A DNA stretch of 64,000 bases from Nocardia vinacea (GTDB lineage: Bacteria > Actinomycetota > Actinomycetes > Mycobacteriales > Mycobacteriaceae), in assembly GCF_035920345.1 (NCBI RefSeq), contig NZ_CP109149.1, positions 620,001 through 684,000 of the forward strand. Direction: 5' to 3'. How positions within the stretch are numbered: the stretch's first letter is position 1; every line of letters starts with the position of its first letter. Both the position numbers and the translations under genes were made by a program. The notes beneath the pieces were generated by a model. The model did not search any database. It saw only the letters and a program-made list of their open reading frames with translations, and had not been told where the DNA came from. Shown piece after piece: positions 17,596 to 25,167 of this stretch.

Positions 17596-18186
17596 TCAGT
17601 AGTGCGGCGCGTAGCCCTCGACGCGGATGAGCACATAACCTGCGCTGTAAGCGGAGTCGATGGTGGTCTGATCGACTGCGATGATGTTGTCCTGGCGCGC
17701 TTCGCTCCAGAACTGGTACAGCGGGCTCGTACCGGGCTCCTGGCTGGAGTTGATATATCCCTGAATGCCGATGTAGGTGTATCCGGCGCTGTAGGCGGAA
17801 TCGATACCTACCTGTGTCGCTGTGCTGAAGTTGTCCTGGCGGCTGTTGCTCCAGAACAGGTGCAGCGGTACGGTTTCCGGCTGCTGGGTCTCGTAGACGA
17901 ATGCTTCCTTGCGGATGGGCAGGTAGTCGGCGGCGGTGGCGCTGTTTTCGTCGTTGCGGTTGCCGGTGGTGAAGTTGTCGCCGCGTTCCGGATTCCACCA
18001 TGTGTAAAGCGGGTACAGCGACGGTACGTCCGCGTGCGCGGGGGGTGCAGCAGCGAGAGTAGTCCCGGCGATGCCCGCCGCAGCCAATAGCGTAGCTGCC
18101 GAGATCATGAGGCGCTGATGACGGAAACGTGCATTTTCGCGCGCCGCCGACACCGGTCCCATCGATTCCATGATCCGTCGCATCAT
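17596..18186 (-). CDS. Secreted protein with three DUF5648-like repeats
   Basis: About 196 residues with a long N-region and a signal peptide (RLMISAATLLAAAGIAGTTL, cut near AHA). The mature protein is three related about 45-residue units, opening with YPLYTWWNPERGDNFTT, LHLFWSNSRQDNFSTAT and LYQFWSEARQDNIIAVD. The last two continue with almost identical IDSAYSAGYxxIxIxGY. This is the DUF5648-type beta-trefoil/lectin-like repeat. ATG 18186 follows AGGGGACA. It is divergent from a LuxR-type regulator across a 24-bp palindrome. Confidence 0.8.
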   Translation of the reverse strand: MMRRIMESMGPVSAARENARFRHQRLMISAATLLAAAGIAGTTLAAAPPAHADVPSLYPLYTWWNPERGDNFTTGNRNDENSATAADYLPIRKEAFVYETQQPETVPLHLFWSNSRQDNFSTATQVGIDSAYSAGYTYIGIQGYINSSQEPGTSPLYQFWSEARQDNIIAVDQTTIDSAYSAGYVLIRVEGYAPHY

Positions 18187-18302
18187 GATTGTCCCCTGTT
18201 CGAGTCTTCCGACACCACTGCTGCCGAGCCCATTGACTCGAAAGCGTCTGTCGGCCAAGTGATTACGTGCAGTACAACGGTAATTTCCGTGCCGCGCCTG
18301 CT

Positions 18303-18326
18303 GCTATACGCAGACCTGCGTATAGC
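18303..18326. promoter_or_regulatory. 24-bp palindrome between secreted protein and LuxR gene
   Basis: GCTATACGCAG-AC-CTGCGTATAGC has perfect 11-bp arms. It is 21 bp upstream of the LuxR-type start and 117 bp from the divergent secreted-protein start. Its symmetry and place make it the likely binding site of the LuxR-type protein. Confidence 0.7.
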
Positions 18327-18346
18327 GGTCCGGCTTTTCGGCTGAT

Positions 18347-19141
18347 ATGCGAGATCTGTTGGTGCACAATGCAGGAGTGAGCGATCGGCCGGGTGGGGAC
18401 GCCAAGAAGATTCACGATCTAGCGCTGGAGATCATCACCGAGAAACAGCCGGTGCGGGTCTGGCCGCTATTGATGCAGAGGTTGACCGCTGACCTACCGT
18501 GTGATTTGGCTGTCCTGGTCGACCTGAACTGGGACGCCGGCACAGGTCACGCGCTCACCGGTTCCCCGGACTGGTTGTACGAGGCCCCGCTGGACGCACT
18601 CATCCACGCGCACATGCGATCTCATCCCTTGCTGCGGCACTACGCACACACTCGGGACATGACACCGCTGAGCATGGACGAGGTCGCCGATGACCGCTGG
18701 TGGAAAGGGGAGGGGTATCGAGCGGGTAAGGACGCGATCGGCATCGACCGCCAGCTCGCTTTGCCGCTGTCCGCGGGGCCGGGCAAAATCCGCAGTGTCA
18801 TCATGAGCCGCAGCGGTCTCGGATTCAGCGATCGCGACCTCGAATACGCCGTGCTCGCCAGATCATTGCTCGATACCGTCGAAGCCCACGAGGCGGCGGT
18901 CATCGCCGGCACGGGACCGGGGGACCCCGCCGAACACAAGATCACTCCACGTGAGCTCGCGGTCCTGACTCTGCTATGCGATGGGCTGACCGCTCGCGCC
19001 ATCGGCACCAGACTCGCGATTACCCAAGCGACCGTGTCCAAGCACACCGAAAACATCTACCGCAAGCTCGGTGTGCGCGACCGCATCTCGGCACTGCGCA
19101 AAGCGCAGAGTCTCGGCCTCGTCCCACCCCGCCGAGGTTAG
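18347..19141 (+). CDS. LuxR-type (GerE HTH) regulator
   Basis: 264 residues. The C-terminal GerE HTH (about 200-260) reads KITPRELAVLTLLCDGLTAR then LAITQATVSKHTENIYRKLG. The N-terminal about 190 residues form a GAF-like sensory region (CDLAVLVDLNWDAGTG, ALPLSAGPGKIRSVIMSRSG) rather than an autoinducer or receiver domain. ATG 18347; a later GTG at 18377 is possible. It probably binds the adjacent 24-bp palindrome and controls the divergent DUF5648-like gene. Confidence 0.88.
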   Translation: MRDLLVHNAGVSDRPGGDAKKIHDLALEIITEKQPVRVWPLLMQRLTADLPCDLAVLVDLNWDAGTGHALTGSPDWLYEAPLDALIHAHMRSHPLLRHYAHTRDMTPLSMDEVADDRWWKGEGYRAGKDAIGIDRQLALPLSAGPGKIRSVIMSRSGLGFSDRDLEYAVLARSLLDTVEAHEAAVIAGTGPGDPAEHKITPRELAVLTLLCDGLTARAIGTRLAITQATVSKHTENIYRKLGVRDRISALRKAQSLGLVPPRRG

Positions 19142-19323
19142 CCCGCGGCCCGCACCGCGGCGGTGCTGAGATCGTCGACGTTGGCGCAGGCATCGGATGG
19201 AAGCGGTGGCCAACTGCCGTCGGTCGGGTGATCGGGATCGCCGTACTGGGCGAGCGGGACCGCGCTCCAAGCGATCGCAAGGCTGATGAGATGACCGTTC
19301 AATCGGCCGTCGCTACAGCGCAT
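19138..19323 (-). CDS. Possible small protein or gene remnant
   Basis: The minus strand is open with coding-like content: MRCSDGRLNGHLISLAIAWS, then PLAQYGDPDHPTDG and DACANVDDLSTAAVRAAG. The ATG at 19323 would give 61 residues; the frame is open to 19443. It overlaps the LuxR stop by 4 bp. No family recognised. The remaining 19324-19475 holds nothing I can identify. Confidence 0.3.
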   Translation of the reverse strand: MRCSDGRLNGHLISLAIAWSAVPLAQYGDPDHPTDGSWPPLPSDACANVDDLSTAAVRAAG

Positions 19324-19475
19324 CTCGCCGGCAGAGTCAGAGTCCGTGCGCTGCGGTAAGACAGGGTGAGTCAGACCATCGTCATTCGCTTGCGAAGTAG
19401 GTCGGATTCGACGCGGCCGGACCGATGCGCAGCGCGACTGCACGGAAACATCTGCGGCCGTTAGCTTCCGGGCGA

Positions 19476-20192
19476 TCAGGAGTCCAAGCGATCCTGGTAG
19501 ACCGTGGCGAGATTGCGCAGCGCACTGGCCCCGTCTCCGATGAAGCTGGAACCGTGCATGATCGCCAGCGTGGTGGGTTCCAACTCCGCCAACCGATTCA
19601 GCGTGGCCGGCACGGCGGGCCCCAACGAGGTGGCGTGGAAAACATCCTCCGCGACGGCTGCCTGCTCGACCAGATCGGAATCGGTCAGTGCCGGGCCATT
19701 TCCCAGCTGGGTCATCAGGTCACCGCAGAACAGCACGCCAGTGGTCTCCTCGTACAGTACGCGCGCCTCCCAGTTGTGCGGTGCGTGCGGAGTATCCAGA
19801 TGCCGTACTCGACGGTCACCGAGATCGATGACCTCACCGTCGGCCAACCGGCGCGGCAGCCGATCCGCCATATCGTCGATCGAGACGAGGCAGCCGAGCT
19901 CACCGTGCGCCACCTGCGCATGCGGTGCGGCAGCGAGGAAGAGGTTCATCGCTCCGCATTCGTCCGCTTCCACATGACCGAAGGTGATCCAACGTAACCT
20001 TTCCACCGGCATGATCCGCGCGATTTCCGCGGACACCAGTGGGAACAACGCACGCATACCGGCGTGGAACAACAATGGTTCCTCGGCATCGATGAGGAAC
20101 TGGTTGAAGGTGAAGCCGGTCGGCCCCACCTCGGGAATGAAGGTAGAGATGCGGTAGATATCTTCGGCGATCTCGTCGGTATGGGTTTCCAT
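19476..20192 (-). CDS. MBL-fold/diiron (ODP-type) protein
   Basis: 238 residues of the metallo-beta-lactamase fold in its oxygen-reducing diiron variant, as in flavodiiron proteins and ODP sensors. Visible ligand motifs are GHVEADECGAMN (H-x-E-x-D), the histidine in DTPHAPHNWEA, FCGDLMTQLG with the bridging Asp, and the C-terminal histidine in IMHGSSF. No flavodoxin domain is attached. ATG 20192 follows GGGAGG. The biological role is unknown; it could be an oxygen or NO sensor or a hydrolase. Confidence 0.85.
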   Translation of the reverse strand: METHTDEIAEDIYRISTFIPEVGPTGFTFNQFLIDAEEPLLFHAGMRALFPLVSAEIARIMPVERLRWITFGHVEADECGAMNLFLAAAPHAQVAHGELGCLVSIDDMADRLPRRLADGEVIDLGDRRVRHLDTPHAPHNWEARVLYEETTGVLFCGDLMTQLGNGPALTDSDLVEQAAVAEDVFHATSLGPAVPATLNRLAELEPTTLAIMHGSSFIGDGASALRNLATVYQDRLDS

Positions 20193-20294
20193 GAAACCTC
20201 CCTACTTGTGCCGTCCCCGCCATTTTCCTCGCCGACACGCTCCCGCACACCGAATTCGCAGGCTCCTACCGATCTTGTCTCGGATGAGAATGGA

Positions 20295-20440
20295 TCAGAC
20301 AACGGCGTCATAGGTCAGGTGGGTCGCCGTCGATGTCGGGGTCACGCTGCGCTGCACCAGCGTGCGCGGCGCGCCGCCGGTGAACAGCGGTGTCCCGGCG
20401 CCCAGCACGACGCGACGTCGATGCGACCAGATAATTCGGT
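20295..20440 (-). pseudogene. Dihydrofolate reductase-like (RibD C-domain) remnant
   Basis: The minus strand reads IIWSHRRRVVLGAGTPLFTG then GAPRTLVQRSVTPTSTATHL and TYDAVV before the stop. This is the C-terminal end of actinobacterial dihydrofolate reductase-family (RibD_C) proteins, which end in VTHLTYxVV. The first about 140 residues are missing. It is a deletion remnant upstream of the acetyltransferase. Confidence 0.6.
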
Positions 20441-20517
20441 AGGCCCACTACTTGTCTGCTGGATATGGTCGGCAGACCCGCGGCATTTGCGGCAGCACAA
20501 GCGGACATGGGGGTGAC

Positions 20518-21000
20518 GTGATCGACGTGCAGGTGCTCAGGCCCGACGACTGGCCGATATGGCGTCAGCTCCGCCGGCAGGCGCTGAGGGACGCACCGGA
20601 GGCGTTCGGCTCGACGCTCGCCGACTGGAGTGGTCCCGGCGACGACGAAGCGCGGTGGCGTGCGCGGCTAGCCGACGTTGCGTTCAACGTGATCATCCGG
20701 TGGCGCGGGGTTGCGGCGGGCATGGTCAGTGCAGACACGGCGGACACCGGCAGGATCGAACTCATGTCGATGTGGGTCGCGCCGTTCGCCCGCGGCCGAG
20801 GTGTCGGCGACGCAGCGATCCGTGCAGTGCTGCACTGGGCAAACGGTCGAGAGGTCGGCCTGTCGGTCAAAGTCGACAACCAGGCCGCAATCCGCCTGTA
20901 TCGACGTCACGGATTCGCAGACGCGGGTTGTTCACCTGGCGAGACCGCCTGCGGGCGCATGCTGAAGCCGGCAAGTATGAACCCGCCCGATACATGGTGA
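20518..21000 (+). CDS. GNAT-family N-acetyltransferase
   Basis: 160 residues. The acetyl-CoA site is WVAPFARGRGVGDAAI (R/Q-x-x-G-x-G/A type), followed by VGLSVKVDNQAAIRLYRRHG and FADAGC, the classic GNAT motifs A and B. GTG 20518 follows a GGGGG stretch and gives MIDVQVLRPDDW. The N-terminal half (DAPEAFGSTLADWSGPGDDE) resembles ribosomal-alanine or small-molecule acetyltransferases. Acceptor unknown. Confidence 0.88.
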   Translation: MIDVQVLRPDDWPIWRQLRRQALRDAPEAFGSTLADWSGPGDDEARWRARLADVAFNVIIRWRGVAAGMVSADTADTGRIELMSMWVAPFARGRGVGDAAIRAVLHWANGREVGLSVKVDNQAAIRLYRRHGFADAGCSPGETACGRMLKPASMNPPDTW

Positions 21001-21157
21001 CGGGTCCGTTCCTGGCCGGGAACTAGTGCGCGTTGATGGTCGTAGTCGAACTCTGCCAACGATTTCCGTGACGGGAAGCGGGCGCGCGGATGCGGCATCA
21101 GTGGGCGTGTCAGGTTGGCGTCAGGTTGGTATCAGTCGGCCTGGCGACAGTATCCAT

Positions 21158-21244
21158 GTGAACAGCGCAGCAATTGCAGTTTCCGGGTTGTGGAAGCCTT
21201 ACGGGGACAAGACGATCCTCGATGGCATCGATCCGACTATCGGT
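21158..21244 (+). pseudogene. DrrA-like ABC ATPase N-terminal fragment
   Basis: From GTG 21158 the frame reads VNSAAIAVSGLWKPYGDKTI then LDGIDPTIG, clearly the first strands of a DrrA-type ABC transporter ATPase (SAAIAVxGLRKSYGDKxVLDGIDLxI). The sequence then changes in the same frame into a GtrA protein, before any Walker A motif. It is a truncated gene start joined to the next gene. Confidence 0.65.
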
Positions 21245-21259
21245 GCTGTCCCCTACCCG

Positions 21260-21916
21260 ATGCCGCGCACGGAATGGCTCGACCGACTCGCCCGCGTGAT
21301 GCGGTATCTGCGCGGTGATCACGCCTTCGCCCAGCTGATCCGCTTCGCCCTGGTCGGCGGCTTCAGCAACATTGCCTACATCCTGCTGTTCATGGCCATG
21401 AACGGGTTCGGCCCGCTGGTCGCCAATATCGCCGGCTCGATCGTCAGCACGGTGATCGCCAACGAACTGCACCGGCAGCTCACCTTCTACGCGGCCGGCC
21501 GGGTCGGCTGGTTCACCGCACAGTGGGAAGGCGGCGGGCTGGCGCTGATCGGCCTGTTGATCAGCACGGCAGCGCTGGCCGGTCTCGAATTCTGGGCACC
21601 CGGCCTCGGCGAGATCGCGCAGGCGGGCGCCGTCATCGCCGTCATGGCGGCGGTCGGCGTTATGCGCTTTCTGGCACTGCGCGGATTCGTCTTCGAGCGC
21701 AGGACGGATGAACGGGTGACTCCAGAAGCAGCCACGGTCCAGCTCTCTCCCCGCGTGGGATCCGTTGGCTCACAACCGATCAGCGGGACCCTGACCGATT
21801 TTCCGGACGCAGCCATCCGATCAGTCGCGGGCAGCGCGTTGATCAGCACGTTTCGGGTACCGCGGCGGAAGGGATTGACCCTGACCCTGCGTCAGGGTTG
21901 GAGTCTTGTCACATGA
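21260..21916 (+). CDS. GtrA-family membrane protein
   Basis: About 218 residues from ATG 21260, with four hydrophobic segments: LIRFALVGGFSNIAYILLFM, PLVANIAGSIVSTVIANELH, GGGLALIGLLISTAALAGLE and AVIAVMAAVGVMRFLALRGF ending FVFERR. GtrA proteins are thought to flip lipid-linked sugars. The frame is continuous with the ABC fragment upstream. The last about 60 residues are unlike GtrA and run through the MerR-type operator of the next gene, so the original 3' end may be lost. Confidence 0.75.
   Translation: MPRTEWLDRLARVMRYLRGDHAFAQLIRFALVGGFSNIAYILLFMAMNGFGPLVANIAGSIVSTVIANELHRQLTFYAAGRVGWFTAQWEGGGLALIGLLISTAALAGLEFWAPGLGEIAQAGAVIAVMAAVGVMRFLALRGFVFERRTDERVTPEAATVQLSPRVGSVGSQPISGTLTDFPDAAIRSVAGSALISTFRVPRRKGLTLTLRQGWSLVT
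21875..21905 (+). promoter_or_regulatory. MerR-type promoter/operator
   Basis: TTGACC (21875-21880) overlaps a palindrome ACCCTGAC-CCTGC-GTCAGGGT (21878-21898), and a GGAGTC-like -10 lies after an extended spacer of about 19 bp. The elongated spacer with the palindrome between the boxes is the hallmark of MerR-activated promoters. The hydrolase ATG at 21913 follows almost at once, suggesting a leaderless transcript. Confidence 0.7.
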
Positions 21917-22815
21917 CGAATGACATCACTTCCGCGACTCGGCTCGCTCCGCCGATCGGCGGATTCCAGGAAATCGACGGCCGCCGTGTTTTCGTGCATC
22001 GGTCGGGCAGCGGCGGACCGGCCGTCGTGTTCCTGCCCGGCGCGAGCGCGGTCGGGCTGGACTACTTCGGTGTCCAGCAACAGGTTTCGCAATTCACCAC
22101 CGCTGTGGTCTACGACCGTGGCGGCACGGGCTACAGCGATACCCTGGCCCTACCGCGCACTGCCGCCGCGGTCGCCTCGGAACTGCGCGAGCTGCTGCGC
22201 GCCCAGAACATCACCGCTCCCTACGTTCTCGCGGCACACTCCCTCGGCGGCTTCTACGCGCATCGGTTCGCGCAGTTGTACCCGCAGGACGTGGCGGGAC
22301 TGGTCTGCTTGGACGTCCTGCACCGGGACTGGGACGACTCCATGCCTCCCACAGCGAGTCTGGCCGCCTTCGAGCAGATGGGACCTGATCCGGAGCAGCT
22401 CCGAAAGATGCGTCCGGCCCTCCGCGAGATACACGCCGAGTTGCTCGCGGACTACCCGGAGCACATACGGCAACCACTGATCGATGCCAAGGTGAGCGAC
22501 GAATGGATGCGGGTCGGCATCGCCGAGCGTGCCACCTTGGCCGACCTCGCCACCGAACTGCGAGCGGGGCCGAGCATCCCTGACGTCCCGGTGGTCGCGC
22601 TCACCGTGGTGGGCAACGACCCTACCCAGCAGGCGCTGACCTCGCAGGAGATGAACGATGCCAAGACGAGAATGGACGCGGCCCTGGTGAGCGGGGTCTC
22701 GCACGGGCAACAACGAATCCTCTCCGACACCCTCCACCACCGGCTCTGCTTCGACCGCCCCGATGCCGTGGTCCAAGCGATCCGCGAGGTCGTGGACCGG
22801 GCAGCGCGCCTCTGA
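21913..22815 (+). CDS. Alpha/beta-fold hydrolase under MerR control
   Basis: 300 residues. Motifs: VVFLPGASAVGLDYFG (oxyanion hole), VVYDRGGTGYSD, nucleophile elbow AHSLGG (Ser110), and a C-terminal VSHGQQRI where the usual catalytic histidine would be. ATG 21913 lies directly behind the MerR-type promoter. The co-directional MerR gene follows 65 bp downstream, a common regulator-target arrangement. It may detoxify or modify the compound sensed by the MerR protein. Confidence 0.88.
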   Translation: MTNDITSATRLAPPIGGFQEIDGRRVFVHRSGSGGPAVVFLPGASAVGLDYFGVQQQVSQFTTAVVYDRGGTGYSDTLALPRTAAAVASELRELLRAQNITAPYVLAAHSLGGFYAHRFAQLYPQDVAGLVCLDVLHRDWDDSMPPTASLAAFEQMGPDPEQLRKMRPALREIHAELLADYPEHIRQPLIDAKVSDEWMRVGIAERATLADLATELRAGPSIPDVPVVALTVVGNDPTQQALTSQEMNDAKTRMDAALVSGVSHGQQRILSDTLHHRLCFDRPDAVVQAIREVVDRAARL

Positions 22816-22880
22816 GTTGACCCACCCCGCCGGCTCCGCAAGCTCCGCCGACGTGCCATCCCCCTAGACTCGGCACGACC

Positions 22881-23642
22881 ATGCCCGACGACGACAGGGG
22901 AACGGTGCTGACCATCGGCCGGCTCGCGGCGACCGCGGGCGTGACGGTGCGCGCCGTTCGCCACTACCACCACGTCGGCCTGTTGCCCGAGCCCGAGCGC
23001 GATGCCTCGGGTTACCGCCGCTACAGCGCGCAAGCCGCGGTGGACCTCATCCGGATCAGGACCCTCGCCGACGCCGGTGTTCCGCTGGCCCGTATCGATG
23101 CGCTGCTCCATGCACAGCCGACCGAATTCGCCGCGGCCATCATCGACATCGACGTTGAATTGCAGCGCAAGATCGACCAGCTCACCGAATACCGCAGCCG
23201 CATCGCCGATTTGGCAAGTGGTGAAAGCCTTGTCCTGCCCCCCGAGGTGGTCGCCATCCTGAACCGGATGCGTAGTCTCGGCGTCAGCGAACAGCGGGTA
23301 CGACTCGAGCGCGACTCGTGGATCCTGCTGCAGGCGCTGGACCCGCAGGCCATGCCGCAGCGGATACGGGACAAGACCGCGGGCCTCGACGACCCCGAGA
23401 CGACGCGCCTCTACCTGGCCTGCGATCGAGCAGTCGACTGGGATCCGCGCGATCCACGCCTGGACCGGCTCATCGACGACCTGGACGCATGGGAGATCGA
23501 ACACGAACGAGACAGCAGCCGACCAGAGAGCCTGCAGCTGATCTCTTCCCGGATCTCCGAGGCGTCACCGGCATGGCAACGCATCATCGATGCGCTCGCC
23601 CACCGCGCCGAGCGTCGCCGAACTGCCGGGCACCACAGCTGA
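22881..23642 (+). CDS. MerR-family regulator
   Basis: 253 residues. The HTH is LTIGRLAATAGVTVRAVRHY followed by HHVGLLPEPERDASGYRRY, then the dimerisation helix. The C-terminal about 130 residues are a ligand-responsive domain of the kind in TipAL-type multidrug MerR proteins and lack metal-binding cysteines. ATG 22881 follows TAGACT at -17, so it may be leaderless. Its likely site is the palindromic promoter of the hydrolase upstream. Confidence 0.9.
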   Translation: MPDDDRGTVLTIGRLAATAGVTVRAVRHYHHVGLLPEPERDASGYRRYSAQAAVDLIRIRTLADAGVPLARIDALLHAQPTEFAAAIIDIDVELQRKIDQLTEYRSRIADLASGESLVLPPEVVAILNRMRSLGVSEQRVRLERDSWILLQALDPQAMPQRIRDKTAGLDDPETTRLYLACDRAVDWDPRDPRLDRLIDDLDAWEIEHERDSSRPESLQLISSRISEASPAWQRIIDALAHRAERRRTAGHHS

Positions 23643-23662
23643 AGTCGGCACCGTGGTCGAAG

Positions 23663-24271
23663 CTATGGTGACGTAGGCAGTCCGGCCGCGTTGCGCATGG
23701 CCGCGCGACCACGTTGGGCGGCGGATTCGTCGTCGAGCAGCTGGATTTCCTGGTTGACCGCCATGGAGATGCCGATGAGTACGGTGGCGATCTCGTCGGG
23801 TGGGCGATGCGAAGTGGACGTTTCGTCTTGTGCCGCAGCGATTTCGGCGGTCAGGAAGGCGCGCCAGTCGGCGACGACGTCACGCAGCCGGTCCCGCAAT
23901 ATCCCGGGCCGCCCATCGAGTTCGGTCGATGCCGCGGTGACGAAACACCCTCCGGGAAAAGGGCATTCGGCCAGGTAATCGATCCAGGCATCGATCAGTC
24001 GTGCCAGGCGGGCCGCGCCGGGAGGCATCGCCGTCAATGGAGTGAGGACTGCTGTCCGAAAGACTTGGCCGGCCTGTTCGAGTGCGGCGTTCTGCAGTTT
24101 TTCGCGAGATCCGAAGGGGCCGATGACACCTGCCTTGCTCATTGCGAGCCGGTCGGCGAGTGACCCGATCGTGAGACCTTCCAAACCGATGCACGACGCC
24201 TCCTCGACCGCGGTCTGCACGATTCGATCCCGGGTGCGGGCCGCTTCGGCGAATGAGCTGCGTGGAGACAC
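23663..24271 (-). CDS. TetR-family regulator
   Basis: About 202 residues. HTH: TRDRIVQTAVEEASCIGLEG then LTIGSLADRLAMSKAGVIGPFGSRE, with the FGSREKLQ typical of AcrR/YxaF-like members; the C-terminal domain has CPFPGGCFVTAASTELDGRPG. GTG 24271 is chosen; TTG 24274 precedes it. It faces a TIGR03086 gene across a 46-bp perfect palindrome, which is presumably its operator. Confidence 0.9.
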   Translation of the reverse strand: MSPRSSFAEAARTRDRIVQTAVEEASCIGLEGLTIGSLADRLAMSKAGVIGPFGSREKLQNAALEQAGQVFRTAVLTPLTAMPPGAARLARLIDAWIDYLAECPFPGGCFVTAASTELDGRPGILRDRLRDVVADWRAFLTAEIAAAQDETSTSHRPPDEIATVLIGISMAVNQEIQLLDDESAAQRGRAAMRNAAGLPTSP

Positions 24272-24281
24272 CAACCCATCA

Positions 24282-24327
24282 TAGCGTCCGATCGTTCGCT
24301 ATATTTATAGCGAACGATCGGACGCTA
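24282..24327. promoter_or_regulatory. 46-bp perfect palindrome, tandem TetR operators
   Basis: Two 22-bp arms (24282-24303 and 24306-24327) are exact inverted repeats around TT. Each arm is itself an imperfect palindrome, AGCGTCCGATCGTTCGCT in the left arm. So the element contains two 18-bp dyads as well as one large one, suited to two TetR dimers. It occupies the whole divergent promoter region between tetR and the TIGR03086 gene. Confidence 0.85.
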
Positions 24328-24343
24328 ATAAGAGAGTGTGCTG

Positions 24344-24925
24344 ATGAGTGATCTGCTACGACTCGACGCGACGGCCTTGGCGCTGATCGCACACGATGTG
24401 GCCACTGTTTCCGATGCAGACCTGGACGCGCCGACTCCGTGTGCGGGCTGGACCGTCGCGGACCTTATGAGTCACATGAACGAACGCCATGAGGCTGTCA
24501 TCGCGTCTATATTGGCGCCGATCGACGACCACGCCGACAATCCCCGCGACGATTTCGCGCGTACAGCCGCACGGTGGGTGGTCGCGATGGAACAGACCGG
24601 CGATGTCGTGAACCTGCCGCAGCGCGGCCCGCTGGCGACTGACACAGTGCTGTCGGTCCATTTCGTCGACATGCTCGTGCACCGCTGGGACCTGTCCCGT
24701 GCGTTGTGCCGTCCCTGCCCGGTCCCCGACCGTCTCACCGCCCTCGCATTGCCGATTGCTCAGTCGATCACCGCGCCGGGCAGTGCGCTCAACGGCCCGA
24801 ATGGCGTCTATCGGCCGCCGGTGGAGCCGGACCGACCGCTGCCCGCACTGGACGTCATCGCAGCCCTTCTCGGCCGCGATCCGCACTGGGAGCCCCAACG
24901 GAATACCGCCGACGGCCAGAAATAG
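24344..24925 (+). CDS. TIGR03086-family metal-binding/maleylpyruvate isomerase-like protein
   Basis: 193 residues of the DinB/mycothiol-dependent fold. Motifs: DADLDAPTPCAGWTVADLMS with HMNERHEAV (metal histidine), and DMLVHRWDLSRAL with the second histidine; C-terminal DVIAALLGRDPHW. Mycothiol is the actinobacterial thiol and the superfamily uses it in S-transfer or isomerisation. ATG 24344. Expected to be derepressed when the adjacent TetR releases its palindrome. Confidence 0.85.
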   Translation: MSDLLRLDATALALIAHDVATVSDADLDAPTPCAGWTVADLMSHMNERHEAVIASILAPIDDHADNPRDDFARTAARWVVAMEQTGDVVNLPQRGPLATDTVLSVHFVDMLVHRWDLSRALCRPCPVPDRLTALALPIAQSITAPGSALNGPNGVYRPPVEPDRPLPALDVIAALLGRDPHWEPQRNTADGQK

Positions 24926-25167
24926 CGCGCTCCACGGTGCAGCTGAGCGGGTGGATGCTGCTCGAAGCGGACTACCAGCTCACCGCCGCGGGGCGCTGAG
25001 CCCACGGCAGCCGGGCAGGATGCCATGCCCTGCCGATCAACCGATCGCTAGTGCGGTCGACGGCTGACTGGAGGCCCGCGCAGCGTCGAGCGCCGCCGCT
25101 CCGCGACCACCGCTGCTAACCTCGGCAACGGGTGCCGGTACTGACTCGGCAGGGAGGGGAGTCCGCA

